This document shows positions 41,211-50,308 of a stretch of 64,000 bases of DNA, piece after piece. The notes below the pieces were generated by a model, which worked only from the letters and a program-made list of their open reading frames with translations, had not been told where the DNA came from and made no database searches. Position numbers and translations under genes: made by a program. Origin of the DNA: Mesorhizobium sp. 131-2-1 (lineage in GTDB: Bacteria > Pseudomonadota > Alphaproteobacteria > Rhizobiales > Rhizobiaceae). Numbering within the stretch: the first letter of the stretch is position 1; the number at the start of each line of letters is the position of its first letter. The stretch covers positions 6,262,501 to 6,326,500 of the forward strand of contig NZ_AP023247.1 in NCBI RefSeq assembly GCF_016756535.1. Reading direction: 5' to 3'.

Positions 41211-42770
41211 ATGGCACTCGCTAACTTCATCGACCGCGCCGCCACGGCGGCATCTCAGGTCCTAGCCGATTTTCATCTGGAGGACTTTAAAGCAGCTCTT
41301 GAAAAGCAGGTCGTGGCCGTCGCCTTTGACGATCAAGCCGCATCCTGCGCCGAAGGCCAGGCGACACTAGATCTTGCGGTGAGGTTGCTCGCCAGGCTCT
41401 ATCCAGTTCTGGCGATACTCCCGCTGGGCAGCGCGGCAAGCTTTCAAGCCCAAGCGCTGGAGCGCTTGGCAAAGTCGATAAATCCAAAAGTTGGCATCCG
41501 GCGTTCCGGCAAGTCTGCCACCATCTGCGTAGTTGCAGGGGTGACGCGCCCACCACTCCGGTGCCCGACCTTTTTCATGGGATCGGACGGTTGGGCGGCA
41601 AAGCTGTCGCGTACGGACCCGGTGGGCTCCGGCTCGAGTTTGCTGCCCTATGGAGCTGGCGCCGCCAGTTGCTTCGGCGCCGCCAACGTCTTTCGAACCA
41701 TCTTCGCCGCCCAGCTGACCGGCGCCGAGTTAGACGAAACCATCGACCTCTCGTTATACAGCTACGACAAGACCAAAGCCGGCGAGGCAGGCCCGATCGA
41801 CATACCTGTCGACCTTGGCGAAACGCACCTCGTTGGGCTCGGTGCGATAGGCCATGGCTCGCTTTGGGCGCTAGCGAGACAACCCGGTCTCACGGGTCGT
41901 CTGCATGTAATCGATCACGAAGCAATCGAACTCTCAAACCTGCAGCGCTACGTATTGGCCGGCCAGGCGGAGATTGGCATGTCCAAGGCGGTTCTTGCAG
42001 CCACCGCCCTTAGATCGACGGCCATTGGGGTCGAGGCGCACCCGCTGACGTGGGCAGAATATGTTGCGCGCCACGGCGACTGGGTCTTCGACCGAGTGGG
42101 TGTGGCGCTTGACACCGCCGCCGACCGTCTGGCGGTCCAAGGTGCTCTGCCCCGATGGATCGCGAATGCCTGGACGCAGGAGCACGACCTCGGCATCTCG
42201 CGGCACGGGTTCGATGACGGCCAAGCTTGCCTTTGTTGCATGTACCTGCCGTCCGGGAAATCCAAGGACGAGCACCAGCTGATTGCCGAGGAACTCGGAA
42301 TACCGGAAGCACACGAGCAGGTGAAAACGCTCCTGCAGACCAATGCCGGAGTTCCCAACGACTTTGTAGTTCGGGTGGCTACAGCGATGGCTGTGCCGTT
42401 TGAACCGCTAGCCCCGTTTGTTGGCCAGCCCCTGCGTTCCTTTTATCAGCAGGCTATCTGCGGCGGTCTGGTGTTCCAGCTCAGTGATGGAAGTCGCCGC
42501 GTTCGAACCGTGGTTCCGATGGCCTTCCAGTCAGCGCTTGCCGGGATTATGCTTGCCGCCGAGCTCGTCAAACACAGCGCGGGTTTTCCCGTGGGCCCGA
42601 CGACGAGCACTCGGGTGAATCTTCTGCGCCCACTTGGCTCCCGCTTGCACGATCCGAAGGCCAAGGATTCCAGCGGCCGCTGCATCTGTAGCGATGACGA
42701 TTTCATTGCCGCTTACAGGCGCAAATACGGCAAGAGCATCGTACAGCTAAGCGATGTCTCCGCCGCCTAA
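41211..42770 (+). CDS. E1-like ubiquitin-activating protein (ThiF domain)
   Basis: This 519-residue protein has an N-terminal domain of about 190 residues (proline- and glycine-rich, with degenerate nucleotide-fold segments VAVAFDDQAASC and CVVAGVTRPP) and a ThiF/E1 adenylation domain: HLVGLGAIGHGSLW (residues 206-219), VIDHEAIELSNLQRYVLA, GMSKAVLAAT and VGVALDTAADR. Cysteines at 340-343 (ACLCCMYLPSG) are candidates for thioester formation or zinc binding. It would adenylate the C-terminus of the ubiquitin-like protein and pass it to the E2-like protein. With the Ubl, E2-like and JAB genes in this order it forms a complete operon of the Bil/Bub type. Confidence 0.88.
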   Translation: MALANFIDRAATAASQVLADFHLEDFKAALEKQVVAVAFDDQAASCAEGQATLDLAVRLLARLYPVLAILPLGSAASFQAQALERLAKSINPKVGIRRSGKSATICVVAGVTRPPLRCPTFFMGSDGWAAKLSRTDPVGSGSSLLPYGAGAASCFGAANVFRTIFAAQLTGAELDETIDLSLYSYDKTKAGEAGPIDIPVDLGETHLVGLGAIGHGSLWALARQPGLTGRLHVIDHEAIELSNLQRYVLAGQAEIGMSKAVLAATALRSTAIGVEAHPLTWAEYVARHGDWVFDRVGVALDTAADRLAVQGALPRWIANAWTQEHDLGISRHGFDDGQACLCCMYLPSGKSKDEHQLIAEELGIPEAHEQVKTLLQTNAGVPNDFVVRVATAMAVPFEPLAPFVGQPLRSFYQQAICGGLVFQLSDGSRRVRTVVPMAFQSALAGIMLAAELVKHSAGFPVGPTTSTRVNLLRPLGSRLHDPKAKDSSGRCICSDDDFIAAYRRKYGKSIVQLSDVSAA

Positions 42771-42819
42771 GCAGACGCGCGAATGTCTCCGTTGCCGCCG
42801 GGCGGCGATGTGCGCGCCA

Positions 42820-44790
42820 CTACGAAACCCCATGTCCGCTCCTCTGCCGTCCGAGGGTCCATGAGATAGCCTCCCCACGCGCCACACCGGAAACCTCCTT
42901 TCCGATGTACCGATCAAGCACCGGCCTCCATGGCACGAGCGTGAACTCGCGCGACTTCTCGATCACGGCATATTTGCCGCTGGCAAGCTCGACCGATCGG
43001 CGCAGCGTGCCTTCTATTCGTTCTCCAGGCTGCGCTTCGGCATACGAGAGACCGAGCTGATCCGACAGCTGGCCGGCGACACGGTTCAGCTCGCGCTGGC
43101 GCAGGATCGAAATCATGTTGGCACGATAGACGACCCGGTCCTGTTCTTCGTGCGCGAGGCCTTGCGCGATCAGCCACTGCCGCCGACGGGCATGCGCCTC
43201 CCGCACCTCATGCCCGAAGCCTGAGTTGCGCAACGGCTCCGGTCTCTCGGCAACCAGGTTCCGGTCGAGCCAGGTGGCGCCTTCGAAGCTGACTTGGCGT
43301 TCCAGCGGCATTGATGAGAGCTTCTCGACTATCACAGGCTCGACCCTGGCCCGCAGGCGCTCGTATTCCGCGACACGATCGAGATGATCCGGCGCGATGA
43401 TCCAGGTGCCATTCGGCTCTCGCTCCACGCCGCCGGTGGAGCGCCGGATCGCCTCCAGCCGGCGGATATGCGTCTCGGCAAAGCTTTCGGTGGCGAACGC
43501 ATCATGCTTGAGGTGCATATCGACGCTGTAACGGCCGCCGTGTGCGGTAGCGATGTCGGCGATTGTACGGTCGACTTGCCTGGGCTTGGTATCCCTAGAC
43601 GTAACACGCACGATGCAGCCGTCGGGCGTCGGTTCTGTCAACTCGCCTTTGCCGATGTCTATCCAATGGCTTTTGCCGTCAACGCCGTCGACGATGAGGT
43701 AATGCCGATCGTTGATTTCGTCGGCGAGCCCGCGCGCGACGAGGCGGCCGACGACCGGTGTGGAGGGCTCTTCACGTCGATCGTGGACAAGGTAACCGGC
43801 GGCACTGCGAGCGAGCCCCTTGCCAGTCAGCTCGCGGTGCATGGTCTTGATGATGTCGCCGCGTTCGCCGGTGCGGCGCAGCGTGGCTTCCAGCTCATCA
43901 TCCAGGCGCCAGCGGACCGGGTCGACCTCCTCGGCTAAGCCCATCCGCTCGAGCTTGCGCAGACGGCCTTGATGCAGCGCCTGGCGAAAGGCGTCGCGGC
44001 CGTCCGTAGAAACAAGTCGGTCCTCATCGCGCATGCGCAGCAGCTGCCGGTCGATGCTGGTGAAGCGTTCCTGCTCCATTTCCTGGCGCAAGCGCTGTTC
44101 AATCTCGCGGTCGGTACGGGGACCGAGGTCGAGGCTCACCACTTCGGCCGCCCGCTCGCGGATGCCGCTCGAAATATACTCCCGCGCGATGACGAGGTTT
44201 TCGCCGCGATCATCCTTGCCGCGGACAATGATATGGGTGTGCGGATGGCCGGTGTTGAAATGGTCGACGGCAACCCAGTCGAGCCTGGTGCCGAGATCCT
44301 CCTCCATCTGCGCCATGAGCCGCCGCGTCAGCGGCTTGAGGTCGTCATACTCAATGCTGTCTTCCGGTGCGACGATAAAGCGGAATTGATGCCGGTCGCT
44401 ATCCGCGCGATCGACGAAGGCCTTACTGTCGATGCGATCCCTGCCGGGGCCATAGAGTTTGCCGGGTTCGCCTTCCCTGGTGACGCCATCGCGCTGGATG
44501 TAGCGCAGATGCGCACGCGCTCCGTCCGCACCCTTGCCGGCCAGCTTCACTATCCGCGCCTTGACCATCACCCGCCGCTGCCGGAAGGCGGCATACCGGT
44601 CGCGTGACTTGAGCAGCGCGGCCGCCGCCCCGCCGCGGCCTGTCCGGCTCCCCGTGAAGCGACCGCCGCGCTGGAGGCGGCCGCCGGCTCGGTTGATCGC
44701 TGCCTTGACCTGGCCGGCATAGCGCTTGCCTGCTTTCGAGCCGCGCGAGCCGATCTTGCCGAGCTTCGGCCTGAACTCATCGTCCTGCAT
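42820..44790 (-). CDS. rlxS: Conjugative relaxase, RlxS type
   Basis: This 656-residue protein nicks the element's origin of transfer and leads the strand into the recipient. The relaxase domain lies in the first half: HLRYIQRDGV, DRHQFRFIVAPED, and the three-histidine-type motif VDHFNTGHPHTHIIVRG around residues 168-184. The DUF3363-type C-terminal half follows. The Arg/Gly-rich N-terminus (KIGSRGSKAGKRYAGQVK) is typical of the family. It is the last gene of the rdfS-traF-transglycosylase-rlxS block, as in ICEMlSym-type symbiosis elements. A secretion system (trb or VirB/D4) is not inside the window. Confidence 0.9.
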   Translation of the reverse strand: MQDDEFRPKLGKIGSRGSKAGKRYAGQVKAAINRAGGRLQRGGRFTGSRTGRGGAAAALLKSRDRYAAFRQRRVMVKARIVKLAGKGADGARAHLRYIQRDGVTREGEPGKLYGPGRDRIDSKAFVDRADSDRHQFRFIVAPEDSIEYDDLKPLTRRLMAQMEEDLGTRLDWVAVDHFNTGHPHTHIIVRGKDDRGENLVIAREYISSGIRERAAEVVSLDLGPRTDREIEQRLRQEMEQERFTSIDRQLLRMRDEDRLVSTDGRDAFRQALHQGRLRKLERMGLAEEVDPVRWRLDDELEATLRRTGERGDIIKTMHRELTGKGLARSAAGYLVHDRREEPSTPVVGRLVARGLADEINDRHYLIVDGVDGKSHWIDIGKGELTEPTPDGCIVRVTSRDTKPRQVDRTIADIATAHGGRYSVDMHLKHDAFATESFAETHIRRLEAIRRSTGGVEREPNGTWIIAPDHLDRVAEYERLRARVEPVIVEKLSSMPLERQVSFEGATWLDRNLVAERPEPLRNSGFGHEVREAHARRRQWLIAQGLAHEEQDRVVYRANMISILRQRELNRVAGQLSDQLGLSYAEAQPGERIEGTLRRSVELASGKYAVIEKSREFTLVPWRPVLDRYIGKEVSGVARGEAISWTLGRQRSGHGVS

Positions 44791-44980
44791 ACCAGCCTCC
44801 GGGCAAATTCAAGCGAAACCTGGGTCTCGCTGGCCCACCCTCCTGGCGCCGCCGGCAGCCTCCGGCAAAAAGGATGTGCAGACAAAGGCTTCGCCGCCTC
44901 ATGGAGGCGGTGCCTTTATCTTGCCTTACGCGCCCCTCGCCTTAAGCGTCCCTGGCCCCTCCCGGATGCCCTCAACATCG
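44791..44980. promoter_or_regulatory. Intergenic region upstream of rlxS, candidate origin of transfer
   Basis: About 190 bases between the transglycosylase gene and rlxS. Relaxase genes often lie next to their oriT, so this is the likeliest place in the window for one, but no specific nick-site motif is recognised here. It may instead only hold a promoter for rlxS. Confidence 0.25.
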
Positions 44981-45664
44981 CTAGCCATTGTGCTTCTTTT
45001 TCCGCGCGCGATCCCTGCCGAGCGGCACGAAAAGGCCGCCATTCGTTTCACCGGCGCGAACACCGTCGCGAAGGAAGAACAAAGAGCGTCCGGAGGGAGC
45101 GTTCCGCCCCTTTGAAGTTGTGGATTGGCCTTTGAATTCGTTCATGTCGGCCGCCGAAATCCCCGTCGCCTCAAGCTGTTTCAGATAGGCAACGGTCTCT
45201 TTCGGCAGCGGCCTTCGAAGCTTCAAATGGCCTTCATAGCGCTCGGGTCCAGCGTTGTAGGCGGCAAACAGGCCGGGGAATCCGAAACGCTTATACATGG
45301 CGCTGAGATAGGCGGTTCCGGCCAAGATGTTGTCGCGCGGATCGTGCGGGTCGGCTCCCAGACCGTGCTCGACGCGCATCTCCTGATAGGTGCCGGGCAT
45401 CACCTGCATAAGACCCATGGCGCCGGCGCGGGAGGTGATGGGACGGCCATCGAGGACGGTCTTGCCGCGGCTTTCGGCATCGATGACGGCGCAAATCCAG
45501 GCCTGGGGAATGTGGAAGCGTGCGCTTGCTTCCGATACGAAGTGCTGCCATCGTTGCAGCTGCGGACTTTGGGAGATGACGGCTGGCTCAGCGCCGGTCG
45601 AGGCGGAACAGGCGCATGGCGCGACGGCGATCATGCCGAGCATCAGGAGGGTCACTCGGTCCAT
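44981..45664 (-). CDS. Lytic transglycosylase (SLT domain), transfer-associated
   Basis: This 227-residue protein has an N-terminal signal sequence (LLMLGMIAVAPCAC, with Cys residues that could make a lipobox) and an SLT domain: ICAVIDAESRG with the catalytic glutamate near residue 66, AGAMGLMQVMPGTYQEM, DNILAGTAYLSAMYKRFG and FAAYNAGPERYE. It opens peptidoglycan locally so that the conjugation machinery can be assembled. A charged C-terminal tail of about 50 residues follows. Its start overlaps the end of traF by 13 bases, so it belongs to the rdfS operon. Confidence 0.9.
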   Translation of the reverse strand: MDRVTLLMLGMIAVAPCACSASTGAEPAVISQSPQLQRWQHFVSEASARFHIPQAWICAVIDAESRGKTVLDGRPITSRAGAMGLMQVMPGTYQEMRVEHGLGADPHDPRDNILAGTAYLSAMYKRFGFPGLFAAYNAGPERYEGHLKLRRPLPKETVAYLKQLEATGISAADMNEFKGQSTTSKGRNAPSGRSLFFLRDGVRAGETNGGLFVPLGRDRARKKKHNG

Positions 45665-46200
45665 AGCGGCACCAGCCTCCCGATGATGTTTTTGGCCGGC
45701 ACCGGCCCGAAATAGCGACTGTCGAAGGAGTGATTTTTTTCGTTGCCGAGCAGGAAAACCTCGTCATGGGCGAGCGCTCGGCAGCCGTTCCACCAGGGCA
45801 GCGGACGGCCTTGCGTGTCGATTTTGAGCCGACGGGCGACGATCTCGCCGCCTATGATGATGGCATTACTAAAGGCGCAGACATGCTCGTCCGGCAGCGC
45901 GGCGAGACGCTTCACCAGCGGTATATTGCGAGGCAGATAGCCGCGTTGGTCGGCGAGATAGGCAACGAAGCCAGGCGGGCGGGCGAGCACAAGATCGCCG
46001 CGCGCAGGCGTGCCAGACCCAACGCGATAGAGACCGACCGGCGCGCTAGCCGAGGCGTTCCAGACCAGCAAGGGAGACGGCTTTGGGAGCGCCGTGAAGC
46101 CTGTCAGGCTCAGGCCAATCGCGGCGATGGCGATTGCGTTGCGCGCCCGAACGCGCCGCAAACGGCTGCCGATCAGATGGATGGAAGGCCGCTGGCTCAT
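45652..46200 (-). CDS. traF: TraF-like peptidase of conjugative transfer (S26 family)
   Basis: This 182-residue membrane-anchored protein has one N-terminal helix (AIAIAAIGLSLTGFTALP) and the S26-family motifs of TraF: SASAPVGLYRV with the nucleophile serine, LVKRLAALPDE with the lysine base, and a late GNEKNHSFDSRYFGPVP. TraF matures the conjugative pilin in the periplasm. Its start overlaps the stop of rdfS by 4 bases, so expression is tied to excision, as in ICEMlSym-type elements. Confidence 0.9.
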   Translation of the reverse strand: MSQRPSIHLIGSRLRRVRARNAIAIAAIGLSLTGFTALPKPSPLLVWNASASAPVGLYRVGSGTPARGDLVLARPPGFVAYLADQRGYLPRNIPLVKRLAALPDEHVCAFSNAIIIGGEIVARRLKIDTQGRPLPWWNGCRALAHDEVFLLGNEKNHSFDSRYFGPVPAKNIIGRLVPLWTE

Positions 46201-46466
46201 GAGCGGGCTCCCTCGTCGGCTGAGCCGGACCCGCCCTTGTCATCGTCGGAGCCGGGTTCTGGCGGGCGGCCTTTCGACCAGTCGTCGAGTTCGTCGATGT
46301 GGTAGCGGACATAGCGGCCGTGCTTGCGGTATTTCGGGCCGCCGCCGGTCAGCCGCATCTTTTCCAGGGTGCGCTGGGACAGGCCGATATAGAAGGCAGC
46401 CTGCGCGGTGTTCAGAAACGGACTGCCCTTCTTGGCGCGGGCCGCGCGGTCGTTTTCGTCGTCCAT
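46197..46466 (-). CDS. rdfS: Recombination directionality factor / excisionase, RdfS type
   Basis: This 89-residue protein has an AlpA/MerR-like winged helix (FLNTAQAAFYIGLSQRTLEK, then GGGPKYRKHGRYVRYHIDELDDW), the pattern of excisionases. In ICEMlSym-type elements RdfS drives IntS toward excision and also activates traF and relaxase expression. The acidic tail after the helix (GSDDDKGGSGSADEG) is unstructured. Operon position directly before traF, the transglycosylase and rlxS supports the name. The integrase itself lies outside the window. Confidence 0.85.
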   Translation of the reverse strand: MDDENDRAARAKKGSPFLNTAQAAFYIGLSQRTLEKMRLTGGGPKYRKHGRYVRYHIDELDDWSKGRPPEPGSDDDKGGSGSADEGARS

Positions 46467-46628
46467 GATGGTCCTCGTTTCGCTTCGGACAAGCGACCGC
46501 GAGGATCGGCGAGCGAGGTCGTCCTGGGGACGGGCGAAGAGTCGGGTGGGAGTTTTTGCCGCCCCTTCGGGCGAGCGTCGGCGGGAACCCCCGCGCCGAG
46601 TTGCGGCGCGAGGGCTTGAGCCGGCCGG

Positions 46629-46952
46629 TCAGTCGGCCGGGTTCCAGATGAGGGCGTAGGTGTCTTGATCGTCTTGGCCGGCGGCGCGGCCGAGATTGGC
46701 GTAGAGCTTGCGGGGACCGAACTCCGGTGCGGCGATGGACAAGCTCACATAGTCGTTGCCGGAAGTCTCCCCGGTTCGGATCCAGCCGGCGCCGACCTCC
46801 ACGCCCTGCGTCAGCACCCGGAAGTCGGGATGGTTGTCGGCGGACTTGCTTCGATTGGGCACGATGTCGATGTCGGCGCGGACGCTGAGCGTCCTGAGCT
46901 GGCCTTTGTAGCTGCCGTTTTCCTGCTTGTTGACGTAACCGATCGCGGTCAT
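46629..46952 (-). CDS. DUF736 family protein
   Basis: This 107-residue protein starts MTAIGYVNKQENGSYKGQL and contains VGAGWIRTGETSGNDYVSLS, both typical of the DUF736 family found on conjugative elements of alphaproteobacteria. The fold is probably a small beta-barrel that may bind single-stranded DNA, though no function is established. It precedes rdfS by about 160 bases on the same strand, in the position DUF736 genes often occupy in such modules. Confidence 0.9.
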   Translation of the reverse strand: MTAIGYVNKQENGSYKGQLRTLSVRADIDIVPNRSKSADNHPDFRVLTQGVEVGAGWIRTGETSGNDYVSLSIAAPEFGPRKLYANLGRAAGQDDQDTYALIWNPAD

Positions 46953-48611
46953 TTTCCTGTCTCCTTCTGCTGTCGCCGGGGACCATTCCCCTGCGATGGC
47001 GGACCGTGATGGGCGCGTCCGGACCGCCCGAACCCGGCAGGGCCGCAGCGGCAGCGAAGGACCCGAGCGGGCAGCTTTTTTGAAGCGAAGCGGCGCGAGG
47101 AAGCCGCGTCATGCGGCGGGGAAAAAAGCTGGTGGCGAGGGTTTCGGGCGGGCTGGAACCGCCCATAGGTCAATGAGCCAGCCGCAGGGGAATGTCCTCA
47201 AGACGTGTGGGGACAGGTCGCGTGATCGGGTGAGCACAACAAGCGATCGGAACGCGTGCGGCGGGTTCCGCACGCTCAACACCGTGCCGGATCGATAAAT
47301 GTGCCCGTGCACCGGGAGCCCCAGCAGGCATCTCGGCGTGGTAATCGAGCACTGACAAGGGCGAGCTTTGGCGGCCGGATGTTGTTGCCGGAAGCGGGGT
47401 CCAAGGGGCGGAACGTGCAGCCAACGCGCCCCGGAGAGGCGCCAACCCGCGGCTATCGACGAGCCGCCTCGGCATGGCGGACTCATTCGAGGGTAACAGC
47501 GACCGGGCCTCGGCCCATTGATCGGCGGTCGGAAGCCGCCGCGTTTCGTGTGTTTTCGGTTGGGAACTTGGTCGAATCCGCGCCAGCTGGTTCCATTGGA
47601 GCGAAACCGATCGTCTCGGCGTGATCGAGGAATTCGACCAAATTGATACCGATGGCCTTCGCGAGGTCCGCCTGGCTGAGACCAGACGCTTTTCTTTTAT
47701 CGACGCGGACATACCCGGGTGATCGGCCAGCCGCCATCCGCCAAGGTTAGGTCGTTCCTAGCGGCGCGGCGGGCACGGCTGAGCCCGCGTCCGAAGTCGA
47801 CGAGGAAAGGGTATTGCTCCCCCGATTTCCGAAGAAGGCCACTGGTCGCAATTGCCCCTGTGGGCCGTGGCGATCTTTTGGTCGCGCTTGCGACATTCTT
47901 GTCAGCCTTCGGGACACAACAATGTTTTCGGATAGGCGCGCACGAGGGAGCAAATCAAGGAATCTCAATCTCGCAAACGCCGTGACGCCCAGCCGGACTC
48001 GATCCTCAGGGCGTGGAGACCGGCGCGCCGTGCTGAAGAGCTCGGAGGTGTCAAAGACCTTCCTCGACAGGGGGAGCAGCAACAGCGCGATCGTCGGCGC
48101 GACGGCCGCGTCTTCGCAGATCGCAGCCTGCGCACACAATTACACGCCAGAGACAAAGCCTTACGCGGTCGATGCCGGCGTGCGGCAATGCATCGGCTCG
48201 GCCCGTCCGGAACGGCTTTCGCCTTCCCTTGCCGGCGCGGAAGTTCTGACTACTCCGACAGTACAGCACCTTTGCTCGGTCCGGGTGACCAAGCGATTGT
48301 GCGGCGCGCTCGGTCTCGGTCAATGCACGGCGCCCCTGCTCAAGCCGACAGGGCTTCGGCAAAAGATAGTCCGATTCGGTGCCCCCAAGTGAAATGGCAT
48401 AGCGCTTGCTGTTATCCGTTAGAGCCCACCAAAGCACGTAGAAAGCTATGAACAGAACCATGGCAAAAACGCGAAGTTCCATACAAGCGCCCAAGGAGAC
48501 CGTGCACGTTTGCGCCGAACGTCCCCTCCAGACGTCCCTCCTCCGGTATCTGATTTGCTATGGCTGGTTCGAGACTGACGGAGCCGTGGCGCTCGCCCAA
48601 TTGTCGCTTAC
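46953..48611. other. Largely non-coding, decayed region
   Basis: About 1.65 kb between the transfer module and the rpoN relic. Two weak frames on the minus strand may be gene remnants. One at 47483-47737 contains KRKASGLSQADLAKAIGI, like part of a Cro/CI helix-turn-helix. One from 48482 starts with a single hydrophobic segment (MELRVFAMVLFIAFYVLWWA), like a small membrane protein, but its remainder is not protein-like. Neither is called as a gene. Confidence 0.4.
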
Positions 48612-49024
48612 CCGCCTCCGCCAGGAGGATGCCTTTTTTGGAACACGGCATCGACCAAGTGCGGCCGCTCGGGCCCAGGACTGTCGCCGACGCGATCAAA
48701 GTGCATCAGGCGACGGTAAGCCGGGTGACGTCGAACACATACATGCAGACCCCGCGCGAAGTGTTCGAACTGAAGTATTTTTTCACCGTCGCGAGCGCGT
48801 CCTCCCAAGGTGGCGACGCGCGGTCCCCCCCGAAGCTGTCCGCCATCGGATCAAGGCGACAATCGCCGACGAATCGCAAGATGACGCGCTTTCCGACGAC
48901 GACATCGTCGTCCGGCCCAAGGAAAGGGCCATCGATTTGCGCGCCGCACCGTCACAAAATATCGCGAAGCGATGAACATCCCCTCGTCCGTGCAATGCCG
49001 CAGGGAATGGCGCTTCTGGCGTTA
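48612..49024 (+). pseudogene. rpoN: rpoN (sigma-54) C-terminal relic, multiple frameshifts
   Basis: Pieces of the C-terminal third of sigma-54 appear in succession in three frames. First comes RQEDAFF, then VADAIKVHQATVSRVTSNTY and TPREVFELKYFFTVA (the helix-turn-helix region), then AVRHRIKATIADE and LSDDDIV in another frame, and finally RRTVTKYREAMNIPSSVQ in a third frame. The last piece is where the RpoN box (ARRTVAKYRE) should be, here changed to RRTVTKYRE. At least three frameshifts make it non-functional. A second, symbiotic-region rpoN is common in rhizobia, where sigma-54 works with NifA for nitrogen-fixation genes; here it has been lost. Confidence 0.82.
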
Positions 49025-49081
49025 ATCCGGGTCAACGCAGCAACCCGAGTTTGCAGCACATCCAAACTGGAGACCCTGTTG

Positions 49082-50308
49082 ATGACCGAATCCGCTACGG
49101 GCTTCATGGACGGAGTTCTGCATGACCCAAAACAGCCAGATCAACGGTCTGGTCCCGCATGGGGTGCAGTCATTTCGCTTGCCTTAGGCACCTTTGGGCT
49201 TGTGACGGCAGAGTTTCTGCCTGCCAGCGTGCTGACGCCGCTCGCGCATGATCTCTCTATCACCGAGGGTGCAGTCGGACAGGCGCTGACAACGACCGCC
49301 ATCGTGGGGGCGATCTCGGCGCCGACGATGGCCGTCATCACAAGGCCCCTGGACCGCAGGATCGTCATATGGGCGATGACGCTGCTGCTGATCCTGTCGA
49401 ACGTTCTATCGGCCGTCGCGGGGTCGCTGCCGGTTCTCCTGGCCGCCCGCGTCGTGCTCGGCATAGCACTCGGAGGGTTCTGGTCGATTTCGGCAGCGCT
49501 GGCGATGCGGCTCGTTCCAAGTCACCTCCTGCGGCGCGCCATGTCGATCATCCTCACCGGCGTTACCTGCGCTACCGTTTGCGCGGCTCCAATCGGCGCC
49601 TATGTCGGCGATATCTGGGGATGGCGAACCGCCTTCATGATCGCTGCGGTCGTCGGCGCCGTTACGCTGGTAGTGCAACTCATAACCATTCCGAGGCTGC
49701 CTCCGATTGGAGTGGCCAGCTTCCGCAGTCTGCTGGATGTGGCCAAGAATCCGATGATCAAAGTCGCGATGTTGGTCGTCCTGCTGGTCGCTTCCGGGCA
49801 CTTCGCCGGCTTCACCTATATCCGCGCCTTCCTTGAGAAGTTTCCCGCGCTTGATATCGAGACGATCTCGCTGGTGTTGCTCGTCTTTGGCATCGGCGGC
49901 TTCTTCGGCAATTTGGCCGGCGGATTCCTGGCCGAGCACAGCCTCAAGGCAGCCGCGGCCCTGCCTCCCCTGTTCATAGCGATGGCCACTGTCTCGCTGC
50001 TGACGCTGGGAGCATCGGCTTGGGCCACGGCGATTGCGGTTACAGTATGGGGCTTTGCCTTCGGCGCGGTGCCGGTGGGACTGCAGACATGGATGGTGCT
50101 GCACGCCGCTCCCGAGCAGGCCGAAAGCGCCGGTGGGCTGATGGCCGCAACGTTCCAGGTAGCCATCGCAGCGGGCGCGATTTTCGGCGGACTACTGATG
50201 GACAATGCCGGCGTCGCCAGTTCCCTTGCCTACAGCGCCGTTGCCTCGTTCCTCGGCGCCCTGACAGTGTTCTTGCTCGGCCCGAAGCGCGAACCTCAGA
50301 CCACCTGA
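49082..50308 (+). CDS. Major facilitator superfamily exporter (DHA1/AraJ-like)
   Basis: This 408-residue integral membrane protein has about 12 hydrophobic segments. It starts at the ATG at 49082, which has GGAGA upstream; the longer frame from 48560 runs through the rpoN relic and is not used. The DHA1 motifs are seen in LGTFGLVTAEFLPASVL, the loop RPLDRRIVIW (motif A-like), LLAARVVLGIALGGFWSISA (motif C/TM4 region) and FGIGGFFGNLAGGFLAE. Such proteins export sugars, drugs or amino acids by proton antiport. Adjacent genes give no clue to its substrate. Confidence 0.88.
   Translation: MTESATGFMDGVLHDPKQPDQRSGPAWGAVISLALGTFGLVTAEFLPASVLTPLAHDLSITEGAVGQALTTTAIVGAISAPTMAVITRPLDRRIVIWAMTLLLILSNVLSAVAGSLPVLLAARVVLGIALGGFWSISAALAMRLVPSHLLRRAMSIILTGVTCATVCAAPIGAYVGDIWGWRTAFMIAAVVGAVTLVVQLITIPRLPPIGVASFRSLLDVAKNPMIKVAMLVVLLVASGHFAGFTYIRAFLEKFPALDIETISLVLLVFGIGGFFGNLAGGFLAEHSLKAAAALPPLFIAMATVSLLTLGASAWATAIAVTVWGFAFGAVPVGLQTWMVLHAAPEQAESAGGLMAATFQVAIAAGAIFGGLLMDNAGVASSLAYSAVASFLGALTVFLLGPKREPQTT

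Noticed and set aside
47170..47712. A 180-residue minus-strand open frame
   Set aside because: Composition is typical of chance frames in GC-rich DNA, with no motif or ribosome-binding site.
48560..50308. A 582-residue open frame joining an N-terminal domain to the MFS exporter
   Set aside because: The upstream part is rpoN relic sequence read in frame by chance; the exporter has its own ATG and ribosome-binding site at 49082.
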